Below are positions 1 to 9,998 of a stretch of DNA of 64,000 bases, piece after piece. The position numbers and the translations under genes were made by a program. Source of the stretch: Podospora pseudocomata (lineage: Eukaryota; Ascomycota; Sordariomycetes; Sordariales; Podosporaceae); NCBI RefSeq assembly GCF_035222375.1, contig NC_085888.1:2232001-2296000 (forward strand), written 5' to 3'. The notes below the pieces were generated by a model. That model did no database searches. It was given only the letters and a program-made list of their open reading frames with translations, and had not been told where the DNA came from. Position 1 is the first letter of the stretch. The number at the start of each line of letters is the position of its first letter.

Positions 1-1717
1 TGCTGCTCTTCCCCCTAAAATGCCTCCCGAGACTACTATCCCCCTTCTTCTTCGTCGGGCTCTTCTCCCCGCCACCACCACCACCACCACCACCACTCCC
101 ATCCCCTTCCCACCTCCCCCTCCCAAGCGTCAAAGACAACCCCCTCCCGTGCTTCTTCTTCTTTGTCGACTTATCCCCGGCCGCTGCCTCATCCAGTTCC
201 CTCTCCGTCGGCCGTCCCCTCGCTCCAACATCCATCGACCCCCGCGCGAGATTCACACTCTGCCTCCCCTCCATCCCCACCTCCTCATTCTTTTTGGCCA
301 CCATCTCGGCCCAATCCTGACGAATAAACTCCATCTTCACCGTGTCGGACAAGTTCCTCATCTTGTACCGCTGATTCTCAGGGATGTTCCTCCTGTCAAG
401 CATAGCCTCCAGATGCCTGTCAATATCCTGCGGCTCAATAGCCGGTAAGTCGGCAGTATTGCTCCCCGCTCGTCCCCTGGGTCTCCCGCCGCTCCCGCCG
501 TTGGGAACCCGCGTGGTGCTCTTGCTCCTGTTTGAACTCCCCGACCCTCCACCCAAATGGTTATTCAAACCAGCCGGCGGCCTCTCCCCCACCACCACCC
601 CCCCAGAATCCTTGTTCTTATCCCCCCCCCGTCCCCAAGTCAACCTCTTGAAACTGATCCCCACCCCTTTCTCCCTCTCCCTCCCCCGCTCTTCCTCCCC
701 CCGTTCCCTACTCTTATCCCTCAGCCCACTCCCCGTAACATAACTCGTGAAGCTCTTCGGCCGAGGCCTAACCCCCATCCCCCCCGGCCTCGTCGTGATT
801 GGCGGTCTCGAGACCCCATCCCCCCCCCTTTCCCCTTTCCCTCCTCCTTTATCCCCACCACCTGGAATCACAGAATGAGTCCCCGAGCTGCTGTTCCTGA
901 TAGGCAACTCCACCGGCGGACTGGTGCTCAACCCCCCGCTCGCAAACTGGGCGTAGATCGGGGGCGGACTCTCCACTCCCCCCGGTGAGCGGTTCTCCTT
1001 GTCCTTCCCCTGCCCGCTCTCATCCTCCCCGTTCTTGAGGTTCTTATAACTCTTCGGCCGGAGAAGCAACCCCCCAAGATTGGTGGCCGATTTCGCCTTT
1101 TTCGGCTTAACCGGCGAGGATGATGATTTGGGCGGTTTGGAAGTCCCCAGCGCCTTGAGGGTAGAAAAAGAAGAAAGTTTTGTCGGGGAGGATGGCGGGG
1201 GGTTGTTGGAGGTGTATTGCGGGTCGAACCGCCCTCTCGGAACGGGGGGTGGACGTTCAGCAGCGGGGGAGCGGGTGTTATCCTGACGGTTCTGAACCAA
1301 TTCCTCCAGGGCGTACCCGTGCCGGGTTATGGGGGGGTAGCGGCTTGTGCTGATTGGGTTTGTCGGGGGCATGACCGGGGAGGTGGGCGGTTCCCAGCCT
1401 ACGTGGTACACTCCGGCGCGGTTGATGGCGGCGAGGTTTTGCTCCGAGGCGTAAAAGTCTGGGTTGGTGGCTATGTTTGGTGGGGGGAGGGTGGTTGTGC
1501 CGTCGGAGTTGTTGCGCTTGTGATGGGGGTGGCCGTGGACGGGGGGGGTAGGAGTGCTGTGGCTGTTGCTGTTGCCGCTGATGAAGGAGCGGAAGACGGA
1601 GGATTTGTTGCGCTGGTGATGGTGGTGGTGTTGGGAGGAAGGGTAAGCAGCAGCATCATATGCCTCTCCCCTGCTGCTGCTGTTGTTGTTGTTGTTGTCC
1701 AGCGGCGGGGGCACCAT
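1..1717 (-). CDS. Formin-type GBD/FH3-domain protein, N-terminal part, runs off left edge
   Basis: The minus strand encodes a long basic, low-complexity N-terminus followed by a segment typical of Rho-GTPase-binding (GBD/FH3) regions of formins and Rid1-like proteins: AIEPQDIDRHLEAMLD, then NIPENQRYKMRNLSD and KMEFIRQDWAEM (about 290-450). Upstream are poly-Asn/Ser, a His run, two RPKS elements (LRPKSYKNLKN and RPRPKSFTSYVTG) and a KEN box in KDKENRS (about 985-1010). A role in Rho-controlled polarity or cytokinesis is inferred from the domain. The rest, including any FH1/FH2, lies beyond position 1. The reading changes frame by one base in a G8 run near 830-840; a ninth G would make it continuous. 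The ATG at 1717 is the first in this frame, but another frame upstream to a TTTCAG at 1788 also looks coding and would join through a C5 run near 1708-1712, so the true start may lie further out. Confidence 0.68.
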   Translation of the reverse strand, partial: MVPPPLDNNNNNSSSRGEAYDAAAYPSSQHHHHHQRNKSSVFRSFISGNSNSHSTPTPPVHGHPHHKRNNSDGTTTLPPPNIATNPDFYASEQNLAAINRAGVYHVGWEPPTSPVMPPTNPISTSRYPPITRHGYALEELVQNRQDNTRSPAAERPPPVPRGRFDPQYTSNNPPPSSPTKLSSFSTLKALGTSKPPKSSSSPVKPKKAKSATNLGGLLLRPKSYKNLKNGEDESGQGKDKENRSPGGVESPPPIYAQFASGGLSTSPPVELPIRNSSSGTHSVIPGGGDKGGGKGERGGDGVSRPPITTRPGGMGVRPRPKSFTSYVTGSGLRDKSRERGEEERGREREKGVGISFKRLTWGRGGDKNKDSGGVVVGERPPAGLNNHLGGGSGSSNRSKSTTRVPNGGSGGRPRGRAGSNTADLPAIEPQDIDRHLEAMLDRRNIPENQRYKMRNLSDTVKMEFIRQDWAEMVAKKNEEVGMEGRQSVNLARGSMDVGARGRPTERELDEAAAGDKSTKKKKHGRGLSLTLGRGRWEGDGSGGGGGGGGGEKSPTKKKGDSSLGRHFRGKSS

Positions 1718-2041
1718 GGTATGGAGATGCCCAATTGTCTCTCTCAATCAACTCAAGGTCGTTCCTCGGAATGCTGTATCCTTCTCCCTGAAAGCCCGCG
1801 TTTCGTTGAGATGCAAAAGAAATGCTTGGTAGGTAGTGAAATACCGACTCGACTTGAACTGGGCTTGACTTGGAAACACACCCGGTTTAGGTCGCTCGCG
1901 ATGTAAAAATGCCAATTTCTCTCTCCGGCGACGACGACAACTAGAAAAAATGCCCACAAAAAGAAAAGACAAAAAACACTCTCGTCGTGTCGTGTGGTGT
2001 GTCGGTGCTGGTCGTAGTCGTAAAGTTATGCCATGCTTTGC

Positions 2042-2073
<32 letters not shown>

Positions 2074-2485
2074 GTGTTGCTTCGGGTGACGTCGAACGCG
2101 CGCGTGGAGAGTGAGTGGGTGAAGTGGATGTGGACAAAGTAGGGATGTTTCCTGCGCTCAGGTTGGCTGGAAGTTTCCCAGTTCTGGCTTCTGGTAGGCC
2201 CAATGAGGGTGGTTGTGTGCTTGTTTACCGGGGGTCGCCCCGTTGCCAGGGTGATTGCGCCTCGAAATCAAGGCCCGAAACACCGGAACCGCTTGGACGT
2301 GCCGAGGCCGTTTGATAAGATAGATACAGAGTACATGCCCCGCGATTTGACCCCACCATGATTTTGTTCCCTTGTACCCTTTGGCCACAAAGCAAATCAA
2401 CAACAAAACTTGGATTTAGCAGACAGGGCCCACCGCTCTAGACAAGCACCAAAAGTAAACAAACACCATCCATCTACAAGCTCTA
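1718..2485. other. Spacer and upstream region of the GBD/FH3 gene
   Basis: The first 70 bases next to the ATG may be a further exon of the minus-strand gene. Beyond that there is a (CTG)9 trinucleotide repeat at about 2046-2073 and no convincing exon. Open frames here are Ser- or Leu-rich products of the repeat. The far end is the 3' flank of AIM32. Confidence 0.5.
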
Positions 2486-3608
2486 CTACCAACTCATCAA
2501 CCCTCTTCCTCTATCGAACCCTCCTCGCAACTGGCTTTGTGGTTTCACCACCTTGCCCTGCAAAACCGTAAATTTGACGATGCCTTCGCAGTCTTCTGGC
2601 TTCACTCTCGCCAGCCAGATGCATTGCGCTGCGCCCAAGTCGTCCTCGCCCTCCTGTGGCTTGATTGGCACCACACGCTGCCTCTCCTCCTCGGTCAGCT
2701 TGCCCAACTCCACCTCGTCCAAACCGAATGCGTCTGGCCTCCGATAAATCATCACATTGGCGCTGTACTTGTGTCCTCCGACGTGACTGATAAAATAGAT
2801 GCCCACGCCCCCTGGTCGTTCATCGTCTAAATCGCGGTAGAGACCTAGTGGTGCTAGGTGCCTCTGGAATTCTTTTCGGAGAAGAGGCGCGCTCTGGCCG
2901 CAGCGTGCATCGCGGGTCTTTTGAGAGCAGAGCAGGATAAGAGCGCGATGTGGTGACGGCCGTGTTGTGATGTCCTTCAGCATGGCAGGCGTTGGTTCTG
3001 GAAGATGGGCTGTCATGGATGGGGGGATGGAAATTGGCTCGAGTGGCGAGGTGTTGGTAGGTGAATCGTTGATTATGGACACCAATGTAGGCACAGTAGC
3101 AGGTGTGACGTTTTCGACGACGGCGAAGGCAGGCAGTACGAGGACGGTCGTCGGTTCAGAGTACGAGGTGGTCCGATGCGGTGTGGGAATGTTGGAGGCA
3201 GAGACCATGAGGCGCTGGAAGATGGTCACATGCGTGTCAGTAAGTTTGTCCATCAACTGACGGAAGCCATCGGGAACGTACACCATTGCTGGGAGCTTTG
3301 GCATGCGAGATGGCCTGCATGATGCTCCCCTTTTCATCCGCAACATCGCGCACCCAGTCTGATTTGCCCGTCGCAACCAGAACATGCGTGCTCCATCCTT
3401 TCACAAAGCCGTAGAGCGCATCGGTTTCGTCAATCTTGAATGATTTTGGGTACTGAACAACGCAATTGCTGCAGTCGCGGTCGCAATCCTCGCCGTCGAT
3501 CTCCTTGTCTACGACGGGAAAAAGGTCCGGGAGCTCGGCCTTGCTGCCCGAGTTGCCTATGTAGAGGGCCTTGGCGCTGTTGATGAGTGATTTGATGCCG
3601 CTCGCCAT
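2486..3608 (-). CDS. aim32: Aim32-like thioredoxin-fold [2Fe-2S] protein
   Basis: Two exons, 3608-3282 and 3214-2486, join across a 67-nt phase-0 intron (GTACGT...CTTCCAG with a CTGAC branch site) to give 351 residues. The N-terminal half has CDRDCSNCVVQYPKSF and YGFVKGWSTHVLVATGKSDW. The C-terminal half has LILLCSQKTRDARCG, YFISHVGGHKYSANVMIYR and the terminal CIWLARVKPEDC block. These match the sucrase/ferredoxin-like family that includes yeast Aim32, a mitochondrial redox protein with a thioredoxin-like ferredoxin fold. The Cys pair in CSQKTRDARC and the His in the GGHK block are the expected cluster ligands. The middle (Thr/Pro-rich, about residues 115-175) is a variable linker. The start is the first ATG; the initiator context GCGAGCGGC follows it in frame. 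No strong targeting peptide is obvious. Confidence 0.88.
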
Positions 3609-5133
3609 CGTGTCTGTTGACCGTTGCGAAGCTGTTGGAATAACGAATAAAGAAGTTTGTCAAGCATGAGCTAAGGGTGACAGGCGCCAAAGGGTGTGAG
3701 CTCCCGGCGGCGGCGGGTCGGACTTTCGGAGGTAAGGGTGCCCGGTATGCGGCTGGCCTTCAGCTGGTCCCGGTGGCCAGCCTTTTGGCAGGGGCGGGGT
3801 TATGTGTTTTCCTTGGGTTGGTGTTGAAAACAGTCTGATGTCTAGGAATTCGAGTCGGATGTTGAAGCGTAAAGCTGATTATCGGGAACTCCGGGGTCGG
3901 TCTTGAGACTTGCGGTCAGTAAGGTGCTGACAGAAATCCACAAGCGGTACAAGACGTCACCGCCGGGCGAGACATCGGAATATTCCTTGTGGTTACGGGA
4001 TGCCCGGCACCGAATCGGTCTCTTTCTTCCTTCGTCAGCCCCTTGAGCGACATTGCACAAGTGTAGTCGTAGGGTTATGGTCAACAACAAGCTATCCATC
4101 ACCAGCCCTTGAGATCCCAAGTTTGGTAAAATACATGCATGCACTCCGCGTTTCAGCAAATGGCCGGCAGTGGCTCCAACCATTGTTTTCCATCAAGAGG
4201 TTTCTCTTTCCCCGCATTTTGAGCCCTGCAGTGTTAAAGTGAATAGAACCCTGAGACCCGAAGAAGAACTGAAGGCTTCCAGAAGACATTCCTCTTCAAA
4301 GATCTAACGATATATTCCGATGGGTTCCCCAGCCCTCGTCCCCTTTTTCAGAAAGTGTCTCGTGGACGGCAGAAAACATCGGCGGTGCCATTTTCCTCGA
4401 CTCAGATCCCTAGCTTCTCGCGAGACCATATATGGATGGCTCTAACGTTTCCTGCCACCATCCATCTACGCATCCACCCCCCCCCTCCCTTCCACTGCGG
4501 GTTGAAAGGTCGCGTCCCGCCCTATAAGGCTCAGAAAGGAAACTTTATTAAGATCTCGGCCGACAGTCTGCAGCGGTCAAGTGGACGCCCTTGTGCAGAG
4601 CACACCCCTCCCGCTGACGGATGATGGAGTCCCGCCACCATCAACATACTCGAGACAGGCTGTTCTTGGACTCACCAACCCTGGACTTTGTGTGCAGGCT
4701 ACTCTTCTACCATGATCGCTCCCCCAGCGGCAGGGCCACCTGCCCATGATGCGGGTCTTGGCTTTTTCTCAGACGCTCTGGGGGTCCAACAGGAATAATT
4801 CCACGATTCAATCTCATGATGATTTGCAGGGACTATGCCTGCATCCTGTTTTGGTGTTGGCTGCTCGTCCAGTGTTCCAAGAATCCAGATCGGGCCCCAA
4901 GTCCCGAGTAGACCACTTGATGGGTGGGTCGGTGGGCTGGACCCCGGGCTGGTGCGGACGTCATATGCGAATCCTACCACACTCCCGTCCAAGTTTATAA
5001 GTCATAGATGAGCCTTCATCTTGACCCGTCATTCTGGAAGTTCTACCCGTGTCTCTCACACACTTACCTTGATATCAACCCGCATTGTTCACGTTTTCTA
5101 CTGCCTAAAACTGGAAATTCCTTTTGATCAGCA
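3609..5133. other. Intergenic, divergent promoter region of AIM32 and the 5134 gene
   Basis: About 1.5 kb without a supported gene. The short open frames on both strands lack family resemblance and splice partners. There are C-rich and pyrimidine stretches (for example 4477-4492) but no repeat or RNA gene that I can recognise. Confidence 0.6.
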
Positions 5134-6360
5134 ATGGAGCAACTCAAGGGCGGTTTGTTGGTCGCCTCACCCGCCAGAGGACATACCGGGCCGAAACTCA
5201 GAAAGAAGCTCAGAAAGACCGTGTCAAAACAACGAAGCACCGTTTCCTGGCGGCTCGGCTTCTCGAGCTCAGCATCCACCAAGAATGATCAATCCGAAAC
5301 CGCAGACAAGCCGCCTGTCTTGTCGTTGCCATCTCCCGACCTGAGCGATCCAAAATGGTCAGAGTTCTTCAAGAATGGGGGATGCTTTTATCCACAGGAT
5401 GAATCCGTGAAACCCGCGCAGACATCGCAGACTTCGGTGTCTTTGGAGTCTTCGAAGCCCTCACAGTCCCCGAAGGCTTCAAAACCCTCGCTCTCAGAGC
5501 CCTCGAAGGCCTTGCAGCCAGCAGAATCACTAGATACCCTACATGAAGGCCAGATTGTTCCCGAACTTTCGCACCTCGTCATCAGCGACAGTGACGCCCA
5601 GAAGCGAATGTCAATGTGCTCCAACTCGGAAGCCCCAGCAAGTCCCAGGACGGCCATGAGACGGCGAGCCAAGACACCCATATTCTCAATAGGACAGCTG
5701 GAGGGCATTCCCAGACCAAGCAACGCGCTGGCCAGGGCATCGACCATTGAACTCATCGCAGAACAATACCGGGCTCTTTTGGAATCAGACAACGCAGCTC
5801 GTGAGGCGTCACATTCCGAATCCCATTCAGAACCGCCTCCATCCCGCCAAGAAAGGCGGTTATCCATCCGACGCCGACAAAGTTCAGACCATTTGCGGGA
5901 TGAATCGAGAGCCCCCCGCCCGGTGGATACGGCTTCTAGCTCACCGATATCAGACGATGGGACGCTGGTGAGCTTCGAGGAGGAGACGGTGTACTTTAAG
6001 CCTGTGTCCTTCTCCCCGGAACCATCACCCCGACCACCGCCAGGCAGCATCGCAAATTCGCCGGCGCCTGATAATCTGAGTCTGCAGATATGTCTGGATT
6101 TGCTTACGAGGGATCTGGCTTCTGCGCTGGCAAGTCGGCCTAGCAGGACGCATTCGGAGACGTCGGCGCTGCAGGTTTGGGTTATGATTGAGGCTTATGA
6201 ACGGCTGAGGGATCAGTTGGGGAGTGCTGGGCTGGGGTGCGAGGAGTATGGTGCGTTGGAGGGCATGTTGAACTTTTGGTTGAGGGCGTTGTATTCGATA
6301 CATGATAATTTGACGGGGGGTGATCGATATAGCGAGAGCGATTATGGGGAGGAGCTTTGA
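5134..6360 (+). CDS. Unrecognised Ser/Pro-rich protein with a conserved-looking C-terminal helix block
   Basis: An intact single-exon frame of 408 residues from the ATG at 5134. The first 45 residues are basic (KLRKKLRKTVSKQRS). A short ordered-looking element DPKWSEFFKNGGCFYP follows at about 70-86. The middle (90-300) is low-complexity Ser/Pro/Glu with repeated SKPS/SEPS units. The end (about 310-400) is predicted helical and rich in Trp, Tyr and Leu (TSALQVWVMIEAYERLRDQ, then EGMLNFWLRALYSIHDN). This architecture resembles conserved but unnamed proteins of sordariomycetes; I do not recognise a named domain. Coding is supported by frame length, codon bias and the clean end at TGA. No signal peptide or membrane segment is visible. 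Function unknown. Confidence 0.72.
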   Translation: MEQLKGGLLVASPARGHTGPKLRKKLRKTVSKQRSTVSWRLGFSSSASTKNDQSETADKPPVLSLPSPDLSDPKWSEFFKNGGCFYPQDESVKPAQTSQTSVSLESSKPSQSPKASKPSLSEPSKALQPAESLDTLHEGQIVPELSHLVISDSDAQKRMSMCSNSEAPASPRTAMRRRAKTPIFSIGQLEGIPRPSNALARASTIELIAEQYRALLESDNAAREASHSESHSEPPPSRQERRLSIRRRQSSDHLRDESRAPRPVDTASSSPISDDGTLVSFEEETVYFKPVSFSPEPSPRPPPGSIANSPAPDNLSLQICLDLLTRDLASALASRPSRTHSETSALQVWVMIEAYERLRDQLGSAGLGCEEYGALEGMLNFWLRALYSIHDNLTGGDRYSESDYGEEL

Positions 6361-6720
6361 GACGGAGGACCTGGATTAGAACTGGAAAGTGATGCCCTGG
6401 GAATGGTTGGATATCGAGGCGTTTTGGGCATGTTTTTATCACATCACAAGCACAAATATTCTGCTAGGATATCAACTGCCCTTCAATATCTCGAGAGTGA
6501 CACTGGTGATGATTCTCATGGCCCCCGCACCTTCAACCCCCGCTTTTAGCGACTGCTGTGACGTCGTCTCCACTCTCGCTCGGCCAACTGCCGAAGCCCC
6601 GATCCTTGGCACGTGTCAGCGCGGCTTTCCAAGCCCCACCTGGCGCGTCACTGAACGAACGAAGCCATCGTCCATCGCCAGACAGAGAGAACACCACCAA
6701 CCACCACCACCACCACAAAA
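6361..6720. other. Short intergenic promoter region
   Basis: 360 bases between the Ser-rich gene and ERCC1. It ends with a CAC/CAA-rich 5' leader (6700-6719) directly before the ATG. It contains TGACGTCGTC at about 6558, which resembles a CRE/ATF-type site; this is suggestive only. Confidence 0.5.
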
Positions 6721-8015
6721 ATGGACGACGATTTTGGCGCCGACGCCGAGTTTTTGGATGCCCTGGCTTCCTCAGCCGATGCCATCACTTCTTTGAATAA
6801 CAACAAAACCAACAAACAACCACTACCACCACCACCACTACCATCGCCACCGCAACAACAGCGACCCCCGGGCCCGCCCGCCTTTCTCCCACCCAAAATC
6901 CAACAACCCACCCCCCAGCGAGTAGAAAAACCACCACCACCGCAGCGGCACGCCTCCACCGCGTCAGGTCCCCCAAAAATAGTCCAACCAACCCCCCAAC
7001 CCCTCCCCTCCCGAGCCAGCGGCTCGGGGTCTTCAATCCTCGTATCCCCGCGGCAAAAAGGAAACCCAGTGCTAGCCTGCATAAAGTCCATACCGTGGGA
7101 GTACTCAGACATACCAGCCGACTATGCCCTCGGGGCGACCACCTGCGCCCTTTTCCTGAGCCTTAAATACCACCGCCTCCACCCAGAATACATCTACACC
7201 CGCATCCGCCTCCTCCAACAAAGGTTCCTCCTCCGGATCTTGTTGGTGCTTGTCGACATTCCCAACCACGAGGACTCCCTCCGCGAGCTCTCCAAGACTT
7301 CCCTTGTGAATAACGTCACTGTTATTTTATGTTGGTCGGCGGCCGAGGCGGGGCGGTATCTCGAGCTGTATAAAAGCTATGAGCATGCAAGCGCGGCGGG
7401 GATAAAGGGGCAGCAGGCGACGGGGTATGCGGAGAGTTTGGTTGAGTTTGTGACCGTGCCGAGGGTGGTGAACAAGGCGGATGCGGTGGCGCTGGTGGGG
7501 ACGTTTGGGAGTTTGAGGGGAGCGGTTAATGCTGATGGGGAGACGTTGGGGACTGTGGGGGGGGGGGGGAGAGGAAGGTTAAGGCTTGGAGGAGGGCGGT
7601 GGAGGCCCGTTCAGGGGAGGAAGAGGGAGGGGGGAAAGGGGGTGTTGAGGGGGCGGTTTCTATCGGGGGGTGCCGAGTGGTGGTGGTGCTGGAAGGGGAC
7701 GCAAGGGGTGAGGGGGGGGAGGGGGGGAGGGGTGAGGAAGACGAGTGGGGGGCGGTGAGGAGGGTGGGGAAGAGCTTGGAGGTGGTGGGGGAGGTGAGGT
7801 TTGGGAGTGATGAGGATGAGGATGAGGATGAGGAGGGGGAGGAGGCTATGAGGGTGGTTGAGGGGGGGGAGCGGGGGCAGCAAGGGGTGAGTCAGGCTGC
7901 GGGGAGTTCGATTTCTGCTCCGGCGCCGGCTCCGGCTCCCGCTGCGAAGAGGAAGGAGCCTGAGCTCAGTGAGGGGATTGCTGCTGCGTTGGCAAAGCTC
8001 AGGAACAATGGTTAG
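6721..8015 (+). CDS. swi10: ERCC1/Rad10/Swi10 DNA excision repair subunit, with a frame change in a G run
   Basis: The protein begins MDDDFGADAEFLDALASS, then a Pro/Gln-rich region to about residue 110, then the diagnostic ERCC1 central domain: SILVSPRQKGNPVLACI, SIPWEYSDIPADYALGATT, LSLKYHRLHPEYIYTRI, LVDIPNHEDSLRELSKTSLV and ILCWSAAEAGRYLELYKSYE. The tandem HhH region follows (YAESLVEFVTVPRVVNKADA, then ALVGTFGSLRGAVNADGE). In the family this protein pairs with XPF/Rad1 as the non-catalytic half of a 5' flap nuclease in nucleotide excision repair. The frame breaks in a 13-G run (7557-7569). In the next frame the HhH end continues (GERKVKAWRRAVE) and runs through an acidic DEDEDEDEE stretch and a PAPAPAPAA linker to SEGIAAALAKLRNNG and the stop at 8015. 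One more G would restore about 432 residues. An assembly indel seems likelier than a dead gene because both halves are well kept. Confidence 0.9.
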
Positions 8016-9998
8016 ATGGGCGAGCTTCGGGTGGCTTCGGGTTGGAACATCCTCGGTCACAACAGCACTGCACGTCACAGCACCAGGCGGAACCCTGGGC
8101 TTGTACACCTCGACACAGCATGCTGCTAGCACCGAAATGTGTTGTTCGGCATTTTTGCTAGTCAAGGGCATGGTAGTGCTTTTCAGTTTCTCTGCTTTGG
8201 TGCGGTGCCTGTTGAACAACCAAAGTAGGTTGGGTTATTCTTCAGGTCGGACCTGCCGTGAGAGGTCCCGTATCGGCGGTTTGCCCATCTTGGAGTAATC
8301 ATGTCCCACAGCTGAGACCAGCTACGTGGATATGTGAGATTGGGAACTATGTCGGTATACATATGGGGTTTTTGGTGTTGCTCAAGGAATGGACAGCATC
8401 AGGTTCAGACGGCAAACATCGGTTTTGTTTTTTTGAACGGATTTGGGTTTGCCTCGGGAGAGTTCATGAGTCTTGGAAAAGAGACTTTGATCATCTGCCC
8501 AGTAGCAGTTTGGACGGGAAGGGCTTGCGGGTGGCTGCAGTAGTATCGAAAGGGTGGTCCACATGGTTGACGCCCTGTGACGCTGTTCATGCATGAAGCT
8601 CACGTCGGATTCCTGCTGCGGGGAGGCGGGTTTAAAGAAGGAGGAAAGGTGCAGGGTGATGTTGTCAGTCATACAACTCTGGAATATAAGCACGTTCTTT
8701 TGGGGGGTACTGATCAGCAATATATCACGCAGGGTGACACGGCTGGATGGGGGTTGTTCACATGTTCTATCCAAGGCGAGGTTTGATACTTGAAATGCTT
8801 GTTTTGCTGCGGTACCTGGATCTCAGCAAGGTCATGTCAAATCAATCCGAAATAAAAAAAAAAATTTAAAAAAAAAAAATGGAAACCACCATCCGAAGGG
8901 GATGGGACCTAGCTGTCTAGTCAGGCACCGGGGGATTCAAGTTTTGGTCATCTCATCGAGTTCGTCTGGTAGATCGGACGGCGCAATCTCGTCATATGGG
9001 CTAGGTCAAAAGACTATCGCATCATCATCATCATCATTTACCACTCAGTGCTACCATTCGAATTCTATCGTGTATGCTTGCTTGTGTCTCACTCACTCTT
9101 TGAGCTCCTGCTGGATTAGGCAGGTCTGAGAAGGATTGACCAATCATGATCTATTTCCATTGAGCTATACTCTTACACCCTTCGGCATTTATTTTGACTT
9201 ACACAGAGCCAGACCATCATCGTCAACGACAACATCGACGAGCCGCCAAAAGATTCGACCGAAACACACACATGGCATTTTCCGGACAGCAGTTTTTTCT
9301 TTTTTTTAACTTTGACGCTTCACCTTGGCTCTTGGTGTGGTGGAGTGTGTAACGGCCTTCTACCTGCTGCATGCGAGCAATGGGTCAACCATTCTTGCAT
9401 TGCAGGACGGTGGTTGGTCCGCATATGTCGTCCGACTCGCCAGCATGTGTGTGTGTGCGTGGGTGCTTTGGAGGAGGAGGAGGAGGAGGAGGTTGGGTGG
9501 GTGAGATGGGATGGGATGGGATGGGCAATCTACTTTTTTGTCAGGTTGCTTGCTACCATGAGTAGGGGAGGTAGGTAGCCATGTGTCTGCCTGCCTTGAG
9601 TAAGGTAGGGGCAGGAGGGGGGAGTGAGTGGTTTGATTCTGGTTTTAATGATGTCTTGCCCCGGGGTGGCATTCCTGACCACCATCTTTTCCTTTCCCTT
9701 CCCACATTTTGGGTCTTGTTCTCTTGTCTCATCATTGCCAACCGGGGATTTTGGATAGGTGTGTTTCTTGCGGTGGTGGGTTATTATATCATACTGCACT
9801 CCTCCCGCTTTAGGTTTTGGTTTTGCTGATTGAGCCTCGTCGTTTTGTTTCTTGTTATCACAGTGCTTCATGAGGCCATATTGGCGATTTATACCTACCT
9901 TCGCCTTCTCGCCCTTGGCCAGACGGACATCCCTCCCTTCCTTTTGGACTGTCACCTTTCCTTTCACAGAACCCAGAGAGGAATAAGCATAAACAGCC
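8016..9998. other. 2 kb intergenic region upstream of GH47
   Basis: No gene supported on either strand. It holds an A-rich block (8853-8880), an ATC repeat (about 9021-9037), GGA and ATGGG tandem units (9470-9492 and 9504-9525), and pyrimidine-rich leader sequence. The open frames are low-complexity and lack splice partners. Probably promoter and UTR sequence for the GH47 gene. Confidence 0.6.

Noticed and set aside
8258-8596. Plus-strand frame of 112 codons after ERCC1
   Set aside because: No splice signals or domain, and overlapping frames of similar length on the other strand show it is chance.
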